From contig JAICPV010000101.1 in NCBI GenBank assembly GCA_025929655.1, forward strand, positions 1 to 7,286: a stretch of 7,286 bases of DNA. Direction: 5' to 3'. The notes beneath the pieces are model-generated. The model saw nothing but the letters and a program-made list of their open reading frames with translations, ran no database searches and was not told the DNA's origin. Below, piece after piece: positions 5,895 through 7,286 of this stretch (position 1 is the first letter of the stretch; each line of letters starts with the position of its first letter). Position numbers and translations under genes: made by a program. Source of the stretch: Pyrinomonadaceae bacterium. GTDB lineage: Bacteria; Acidobacteriota; Blastocatellia; Pyrinomonadales; Pyrinomonadaceae.

Positions 5895-6476
5895 ATGAAG
5901 GAAATTTTGAGAAACGTTCTTTGCGGCAAGAACAATTTCGCAAGCGGTGCGATCGCGATATGCGTCGTCGCCTCGATCGCGCTTGGCTGCAACTGCGGCA
6001 GCGGCCTCGATCTTGGAAACATTTCCGAAAGCAGCAATTCCGGCACGTCTTCCAATTCGGCCTCGAACGATCCGACCGATGCCGCGAGCGGCGAGGTTCC
6101 TCCGATCTCCACCACCGAGGCAATGGTCCATGATCTGACCGCTGATTTCGCGCGTGCGATCGATTCGAACGACTTCTCGGATATCTATTCGGAAGCGTCG
6201 ACCGACTTCCAGAACACGTATACCGAAGACCAGATGAAGAATGTTTTCAAGAGCTTCGTCGACAAGAAGCGGCAAGTAGTTCCGATCCTGAACAAATCAA
6301 GCTCAATGACGCCGGACTTTACGCCGGCTCCGTATATTCGAACCGAGAAGGGCCTCAGCATTTTGGTCCTGAACGGGAAGTTCGCAACGAAGCCGGTGCC
6401 GATGAATTTTGAATACGAATTCGTCAATCGCGGCGGCGAATGGAAGATGCTCAAACTCATCGTCAAGCTCGTCTGA
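5895..6476 (+). CDS. Lipoprotein of unknown function
   Basis: 193 residues. A basic N-terminus (MKEILRNVLCGKNN) and a hydrophobic segment (about 16-31) end in ALGC, with Cys32 as the likely lipidated residue. A low-complexity Ser/Asn/Thr/Asp linker follows (about 44-65). The globular part (about 72-193) begins with an alpha-helical stretch (MVHDLTADFARAIDSNDFSDIYSEAS) and ends in beta strands with NRGGEWKMLKLIVKL. That order resembles NTF2-like or DUF4019/DUF3887-type domains, but I do not firmly recognise the family. The start is well supported by AGGAG (5884-5888) six bases before the ATG. It sits 30 bases after the metallopeptidase gene, so both envelope proteins are probably made together. 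Its stop is followed after two bases by a repeat element, with no standard terminator. Confidence 0.85.
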   Translation: MKEILRNVLCGKNNFASGAIAICVVASIALGCNCGSGLDLGNISESSNSGTSSNSASNDPTDAASGEVPPISTTEAMVHDLTADFARAIDSNDFSDIYSEASTDFQNTYTEDQMKNVFKSFVDKKRQVVPILNKSSSMTPDFTPAPYIRTEKGLSILVLNGKFATKPVPMNFEYEFVNRGGEWKMLKLIVKLV

Positions 6477-6478
6477 TC

Positions 6479-6564
6479 GTTCGGAGTTCCGCCTTTAGGC
6501 GGCTATGGCTATAATTTAGCTTTTGCATTGTTTCGGTTGGCCGGGTAAAGCCGGAACTCCAAAC
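6479..6564 (+). repeat. REPIN-like inverted-repeat element, copy B (family 2)
   Basis: This 86-base element starts GTTCGGAGTTCC and ends GGAACTCCAAAC, so its ends pair with one mismatch. A perfect hairpin CCGCC-TTTA-GGCGG (6489-6502) lies just inside the left end, and a less perfect one (GGCCGGGTAAAGCCGG) just inside the right. It fills the gap between the lipoprotein stop (6474-6476) and the sucC ATG (6567), leaving two bases on each side. The termini match those of copy A at 1496-1556, while the centre is different and longer. The strand is that of the gene it abuts. Confidence 0.88.
6510..6515 (+). promoter_or_regulatory. Possible -10 box for sucC inside repeat copy B
   Basis: A perfect TATAAT lies in the unique centre of the repeat, 51 bases before the sucC ATG. 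A -35 box at normal spacing is poor (TTCCGC at 6487-6492). A promoter here would start near 6522 and give a leader of about 45 bases. The whole intergenic gap is repeat sequence, so any promoter in it must be carried by the element; read-through from the lipoprotein genes is the alternative. Confidence 0.35.
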
Positions 6565-6566
6565 CT

Positions 6567-7286
6567 ATGAAAATTCACGAATATCAGGGCAAAGCGTTGC
6601 TCAAAGACCACGGCGTTCCGGTTCCCCGCGGAATAGTTGCTCGAACACCGGAAGAGGCCGAATCGGCCGCGAAAGAACTCGGCACCGACATCGTTGTCGT
6701 CAAAGCTCAGATCCACGCCGGAGGCCGAGGAAAGGGCGGCGGAGTCAAGCTCGCCAAGTCGCCCGCGGAAGCGAAAGAACTCGCTGAACAGATTCTCGGA
6801 ATGATGCTCGTCACGCATCAGACCGGACCTGAAGGCCGAGAGGTAAAAACGCTTCTGATCGAGGAAGGCCTCCCGATCGATCGTGAATTCTATCTCGCCG
6901 TGACTCTCGACCGCGTCACCGGCCGCAATGTTTTCATGGCGTCGTCCGCCGGCGGTATGGACATCGAGAAAGTCGCTGCTGAAACGCCCGAGCTTATCCT
7001 AAAGGAAGCGATCGATCCGTCGGTCGGGCTGCGGCCCTTTCAGGCGCGTAAGATCGCGTTCGGCCTCGGCATACCGAACGATCTGGTCAATCAGGCGGCG
7101 AAATTCATGCTCACCCTCTACGACGCGTACGAGAAGATGGACGCGTCGCTCCTTGAGATCAATCCGTTCCTTCTCACCAAAGACAATCGCCTGATCGCAT
7201 TGGACGCTAAGGTCAATTTCGACGACAACGCGATGTTCCGCCACAAGGATTACGCCGAGTTGCGTGATCTGAACGAGGAAGAGCCG
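6567..7286 (+). CDS. sucC: Succinyl-CoA synthetase (ADP-forming) beta subunit, 5' part
   Basis: The first 240 codons of about 390; the frame stays open to the window end. With SucD the product makes succinate, ATP (or GTP) and CoA from succinyl-CoA in the citric acid cycle. MKIHEYQGKALLKDHGV is the classic N-terminus. The ATP-grasp nucleotide-binding residues are at the E. coli positions: Lys46 and Gly53-Arg54 in KAQIHAGGRGKGGG. The magnesium ligands Asn199 (LLEINPF) and Asp213 (LDAKVNFDDNAMFRH) also fall at the E. coli numbers. The phosphohistidine-facing and CoA-side C-terminal domain is outside the window, and sucD would be expected next. The start codon follows two bases after an inverted-repeat element, so the only Shine-Dalgarno-like bases (GGAA, ten bases upstream) belong to the repeat. 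Confidence 0.98.
   Translation, partial: MKIHEYQGKALLKDHGVPVPRGIVARTPEEAESAAKELGTDIVVVKAQIHAGGRGKGGGVKLAKSPAEAKELAEQILGMMLVTHQTGPEGREVKTLLIEEGLPIDREFYLAVTLDRVTGRNVFMASSAGGMDIEKVAAETPELILKEAIDPSVGLRPFQARKIAFGLGIPNDLVNQAAKFMLTLYDAYEKMDASLLEINPFLLTKDNRLIALDAKVNFDDNAMFRHKDYAELRDLNEEEP

Noticed and set aside
4971..6275. Long open frame of 434 codons on the minus strand
   Set aside because: It lies opposite two well-supported plus-strand lipoprotein genes. Its translation is rich in Arg, Cys and Ile runs with no recognisable domain, as expected for an antisense frame of this codon usage.

Overview
The window reads as ordinary bacterial chromosome, with eight protein genes, one tRNA gene and an unusual density of short palindromic repeats between them. 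The gene set (smpB, pepA, sucC, a YbgC-type thioesterase, two Ser/Asn-rich lipoproteins, a DUF4344-type metallopeptidase) and the repeat pairs filling the intergenic gaps remind me of Acidobacteriota, possibly class Blastocatellia. That assignment is from memory of repeat style and gene families, with no marker gene or search behind it, so treat it as tentative.

Left part, minus strand (read right to left): tRNA-Gln(CUG) with its own promoter (1560-1674), a short inverted-repeat element, a YbgC-like acyl-CoA thioesterase (1044-1493), a 70-residue single-span membrane protein (775-987) and an isochorismatase-fold cysteine hydrolase (187-744). They are closely spaced and could be one transcript. 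Beyond the last stop codon lie a second kind of inverted repeat pair (67-178) and a tandem array of 21-base palindromic units that starts at the window edge (1-60).

Middle part, plus strand: a secreted YVTN/YncE-type beta-propeller (1824-2798), then smpB (2830-3288), the partner of tmRNA in trans-translation, and pepA (3346-4845), an M17 leucyl aminopeptidase with all metal and catalytic residues. smpB and pepA together fit rescue of stalled ribosomes and recycling of peptides. A strong intrinsic terminator (4873-4904) closes this group.

Right part, plus strand: a probable lipoprotein DUF4344-type zinc metallopeptidase (4986-5864) and a second lipoprotein of unknown function (5895-6476), 30 bases apart and likely an operon. 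Next comes a second copy of the inverted-repeat element (6479-6564), then the 5' 240 codons of sucC, the succinyl-CoA synthetase beta subunit, cut off by the window end.

I see no defence island, phage, CRISPR array or other large new system. The most interesting signal is the repeats. Two copies of one REP-pair element each fill an intergenic gap almost exactly, lie in the same orientation relative to the downstream gene, and end exactly two bases before the start codon with the same 12-mer. These repeats may supply the leader, and perhaps the promoter, of the genes they precede.
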